A stretch of DNA of 64,000 nucleotides from Agrobacterium tumefaciens (GTDB taxonomy: Bacteria; Pseudomonadota; Alphaproteobacteria; Rhizobiales; Rhizobiaceae): positions 2,090,280 through 2,154,279 of the forward strand of contig NZ_CP039904.1 in the NCBI RefSeq assembly GCF_005221385.1, in the 5' to 3' direction. Numbering within the stretch: the stretch's first letter is position 1; each line of letters starts with the position of its first letter. A model generated the notes under the pieces. That model was given only the letters and a program-made list of their open reading frames with translations. It ran no database searches and was not told where the DNA came from. The position numbers were made by a program, and so were the translations under genes. Positions 61,630 through 64,000 of the stretch are shown here, piece after piece.

Positions 61630-62940
61630 TTAGGCTGGAATGATGATTTCTCGCCGCATGGCTCGGTGAATAATTTGCGCGGTCTTTTCGGTTACACCGG
61701 CCTGTGCCGCGAAGGCTGGCCAGTTTTCGACCTCCGTATGCATTTCGCGGATAATTTCTTCGGCCTTTTTGGGCTTGAGGTCGCAGAAAACGCCGAACTG
61801 GATAAGATCGGACAGCTCGAAATGATCGCGTTTACCGTTCAGGCTCATCTGGTGCTGATGGGTCCAGCTTCCATCCGGATTGTAGGCATAGCTGACGTCG
61901 AACGCTGGTGACAGCCGCCATTCGCCCTTTCGATTCATGAGGAAGGCGATGTTCTTGACGTGGTCGTCCTGATTTCGGACGAGAATGTTGAAAACCGCTC
62001 GGCGAAATTGTTGCTCGATGTCGTAAGCGGGAAGGCCGAGGAGCCGTATCGTCTCGACGGCCTGTTCGTAGGAATAAGCTCCCGCCGCGTTGAAATCATA
62101 GTGGCGCAAGGCTGCGAGCGACTGCATATGGAGCTTCTGGCCATTGGCGGTGCGATCGAAGCGCTGCGTCATGAAATGCGATCGGCCGCCTTCGTGGTGG
62201 ACGCGGCATTCGGTCATGTCGATGCCGGCGGCGCGGGCCAGGAGAAAGAAGCCGTACTCAATAAGGCCAAAGCCCTGCGGATCGGCTAGCTCCTTGTCAC
62301 GATTGTTGGAGATGCCGTCGAACTTCATGAGCCAATAGGTGAAACCTTCACCGGCTTTGACCTGACCGGATCGGAATTCCCCGGTTTTTTCATTCCATGC
62401 AAGGATAGCCTTGGCGCGCGCGCCGCCTGCAGACGTCCCGACGCGCAGGATCTCCTGCAGGGTTTCTTGGTCGTCATCGCCCTTGAGGATACCTGCAAGG
62501 TTGGCGCGATTGTTGAGGACTTCGTTGGCGAGTTTGGTCAGCGCATCGATCTCAAGGCGCTGGGATTTGCGCGGCCCTTTGAGGATTGTGGGATGAAACT
62601 CGAGCGCACCCATGCCGCGCGTACCGATATAACAAAGGCGCTCGACCGGATTGAAGCTGCCGGGTGACCTTCCTTGGGTCACGAGCCATGTATCGATCAG
62701 AGCGTTGCCGAATTTGTCAGGGAGGGAGTCGGCGATCATGCCGGGCAAACCCTTGAAGGCGTCACGGGGCAAACCGGGGAATTCGTATGGGTCGGGGCGC
62801 AGCGGCATCATGATCGGTGCCAGTTCTATGATGCTTTGGACGAACTCAGGCATGTATTGGAATACGCCGATCGCTCTGTCGTCGAGCCAACTAACTGCAC
62901 CGATATCTCTCCCCCATAAGCGGACGGTCGCATCCGTCAT
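61630..62940 (-). CDS. hipA: HipA family serine/threonine kinase toxin
   Basis: This 436-aa kinase has the Gly-rich GTSAGGARAK loop at 168-177, an ATP-binding lysine in LMKFD (K206), the catalytic loop NQDDHVKN at 323-330 and the Mg-binding AFDVS at 346-350. All are present, so it should be active. HipA proteins phosphorylate targets such as glutamyl-tRNA synthetase and slow growth; the target here is not known. The antitoxin is encoded upstream with a 4-bp overlap, so toxin is made only after antitoxin. Confidence 0.92.
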   Translation of the reverse strand: MTDATVRLWGRDIGAVSWLDDRAIGVFQYMPEFVQSIIELAPIMMPLRPDPYEFPGLPRDAFKGLPGMIADSLPDKFGNALIDTWLVTQGRSPGSFNPVERLCYIGTRGMGALEFHPTILKGPRKSQRLEIDALTKLANEVLNNRANLAGILKGDDDQETLQEILRVGTSAGGARAKAILAWNEKTGEFRSGQVKAGEGFTYWLMKFDGISNNRDKELADPQGFGLIEYGFFLLARAAGIDMTECRVHHEGGRSHFMTQRFDRTANGQKLHMQSLAALRHYDFNAAGAYSYEQAVETIRLLGLPAYDIEQQFRRAVFNILVRNQDDHVKNIAFLMNRKGEWRLSPAFDVSYAYNPDGSWTHQHQMSLNGKRDHFELSDLIQFGVFCDLKPKKAEEIIREMHTEVENWPAFAAQAGVTEKTAQIIHRAMRREIIIPA

Positions 62941-63302
62941 TGCTCATCCTCCTCGACCCACGCCCAATCGCTGGCTTTTTTTGGGGCTTCTGTCTGCGTT
63001 CGTGCGCGCCGCCGCTCGTGGCCGTCATGCTGGACCCGCTCGACCGGTCGAACGTCCGGGTTGGGGAGGATGTCGAGAATGCGATCGCCCAAGTTAAGTG
63101 CCCTCAATACGCGGAGAAGGGTATCGAGCGAGCTGTTCCGGCCAGCCTCCAACCGCTTGATGCTCGGTAGCGAAGCTCCGGCCTCCTGCGCCAGTCGTGC
63201 TTGGGTCAGGTTGCGACTGAGGCGAACCCGAGCCAACCTGGTGCCTAGATCGCGCATGGTCGTTTCGATGCTGCCTGTCGGAGATTTTTTATTAGGAATC
63301 AT
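62937..63302 (-). CDS. hipB: HipB-like helix-turn-helix antitoxin
   Basis: The 121-aa protein carries an XRE helix-turn-helix at about 18-72 (LARVRLSRNLTQARLAQEAG, then PSIKRLEAGRNSSLDTLLRV) and an acidic, tryptophan-containing C-terminal tail (SDWAWVEEDEQ) that may contact HipA. It binds its own promoter; three palindromes lie between and over the start region. AAGGA 6 bp before ATG 63302 supports this start, with ATG 63257 as the only other choice. HipA follows with a 4-bp overlap. Confidence 0.9.
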   Translation of the reverse strand: MIPNKKSPTGSIETTMRDLGTRLARVRLSRNLTQARLAQEAGASLPSIKRLEAGRNSSLDTLLRVLRALNLGDRILDILPNPDVRPVERVQHDGHERRRARTQTEAPKKASDWAWVEEDEQ

Positions 63303-63399
63303 AGGTGATCCTTTATAGCAAAATTCTTGGCAATCGTATCATATATGATCCGTTATTACTAGGTATTACAACGAAAAGACATAGGATCAAAAATGATCC
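63296..63399. promoter_or_regulatory. Three palindromic operators of the hipBA operon
   Basis: The consensus is GGATCA-N4-TGATCC. Sites are 63296-63311 (GAATCA TAGG TGATCC, covering the start codon and ribosome-binding site of hipB), 63336-63351 (GTATCA TATA TGATCC) and 63384-63399 (GGATCA AAAA TGATCC, perfect). A lone half-site TGATCC follows at 63434. The spacings are 40 and 48 bp. They fit HipB autorepression. Confidence 0.75.
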
Positions 63400-63978
63400 C
63401 TAATCGATGGATATTCAAATAAAGAACTACTTATGATCCCTTATTTTTAAATAGTGAAATCAGAGGATTGAGAAACCCGAGCGGCGATGGGCTGCAGGCG
63501 GCAACTGGGTGAATATTCGTCCGCCCGACCGCCGCGGCCTGAGGGGGGTCACCTGCCTGCGCAAGCGGATTTTTGCAGTTATGGATGTTTTGAAAGACAT
63601 TCGCCTCGGAATATTTTGCCTCTATAAATTCAATTAATACATATATTTGTATATTTATACTTTTTAGATGGAATAAATTTCCCATTGATGGGATGAGGTG
63701 GGTGATTGGGTGGTCGCGGTTAAAATGGGCGAGGATGGTGTTCGTAAAACATATAATTTAGTTGGAGCAAGACCTAAAAAATATAAATAATTGTAAGCGC
63801 ACCATTATTGAGGAAGGTGAGGGCTTTAATTGGTGGGCAGTCAATTTGGCGCTGTGTAAATAGGTGATTTTATATAGATTTTTGCTGTGAGGCGGGCTTG
63901 TTTATAGATGAATCCGGAAGGGATATGATTGGGAAGTGGAATGAAAAGGCGATAGAAATTGGTGGCGATCGATTATAA
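63400..63978. other. AT-rich non-coding end region
   Basis: These 579 bases are much richer in A and T than the rest and contain no supported gene. A GC-rich island near 63478-63570 interrupts them. Confidence 0.4.
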
Positions 63979-64000
63979 TAACAATATCATGATATTGTTA
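63979..64000. repeat. 22-bp perfect palindrome at the window edge
   Basis: The half-site TAACAATATCA is followed at once by its exact complement, ending at the last base. The symmetry may continue beyond the window. It could be an operator or replication-partition site; the centre CATG and AT-rich arms fit an XRE- or LuxR-type operator. Nothing more can be said without the next sequence. Confidence 0.6.

Noticed and set aside
1..64000. CRISPR arrays
   Set aside because: No regularly spaced repeat of 23-47 bp and no cas gene was seen.

Overview
The window looks like an accessory replicon (plasmid, chromid or island-rich chromosome arm) of a Rhizobiaceae bacterium of the Agrobacterium/Rhizobium type. 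The evidence is a DUF1612/RHE_PE00001-type protein, a Ti-type TraA relaxase with a Q-type oriT, a DUF982 protein, a small heat-shock gene with a ROSE RNA thermometer, and GC-rich coding DNA interrupted by AT-rich intergenic stretches. No rRNA, complete tRNA or CRISPR array was found.

Layout. (1) 1-9.6 kb: a DUF1612 protein, then a likely defence island. It has an Eco57I-like N6-adenine methyltransferase convergent with a three-gene operon (an unknown 228-aa protein, a receiver-plus-zinc-ribbon protein, and a histidine kinase with two GHKL ATPase domains), followed by a HAD phosphatase fused to three membrane helices. (2) 9.9-15.8 kb: a DUF4238 protein, a lipoprotein, a decayed DUF429 gene, a stand-alone SIR2 protein and an intact Fic/DUF4172 protein. 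(3) 16.4-33.2 kb: a minus-strand organosulfur scavenging cluster with an FMN reductase, an acyl-CoA-dehydrogenase-like flavoprotein, two luciferase-like monooxygenases, a peptide-type ABC importer, a BisC-type molybdoenzyme, an FAD-linked oxidase, a 2-hydroxychromene-2-carboxylate isomerase-like protein, a TetR regulator and a ketopantoate reductase-like protein. A 42-bp motif repeated in front of two units, and more weakly in front of a third, suggests a shared regulon. (4) 33.4-39.5 kb: an aae-like efflux operon (FUSC, DUF1656, HlyD) whose first gene is split by a complete IS66 element with an exact 8-bp target duplication; a divergent AraC regulator follows. (5) 40.3-46.6 kb: a VOC protein and a paoABCD-mocA-type periplasmic aldehyde oxidoreductase operon. 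(6) 46.8-47.7 kb: a ROSE-controlled Hsp20 and a DUF982 protein. (7) 47.9-55.6 kb: a decay zone with IS3 and IS66 remnants, a frameshifted TolA-like gene, permease and LysE fragments and a Fic pseudogene, mixed with a few small intact genes. (8) 55.6-63.3 kb: a mobilisation module (traA, oriT, small accessory gene), a nucleotidyltransferase-HEPN protein and a hipBA toxin-antitoxin operon with three palindromic operators. The last 0.6 kb is AT-rich and ends in a 22-bp perfect palindrome.

How it fits together. Mobile and defence functions (methyltransferase, dual-GHKL kinase, SIR2, Fic, HEPN, HipBA, relaxase) flank two metabolic islands, one for sulfonate/sulfoxide scavenging and one for aldehyde oxidation with Mo-cofactor maturation. 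Short tRNA-T-arm-like 21-bp repeats lie beside both Fic loci and once in the decay zone, so the accessory blocks may have entered by site-specific recombination.
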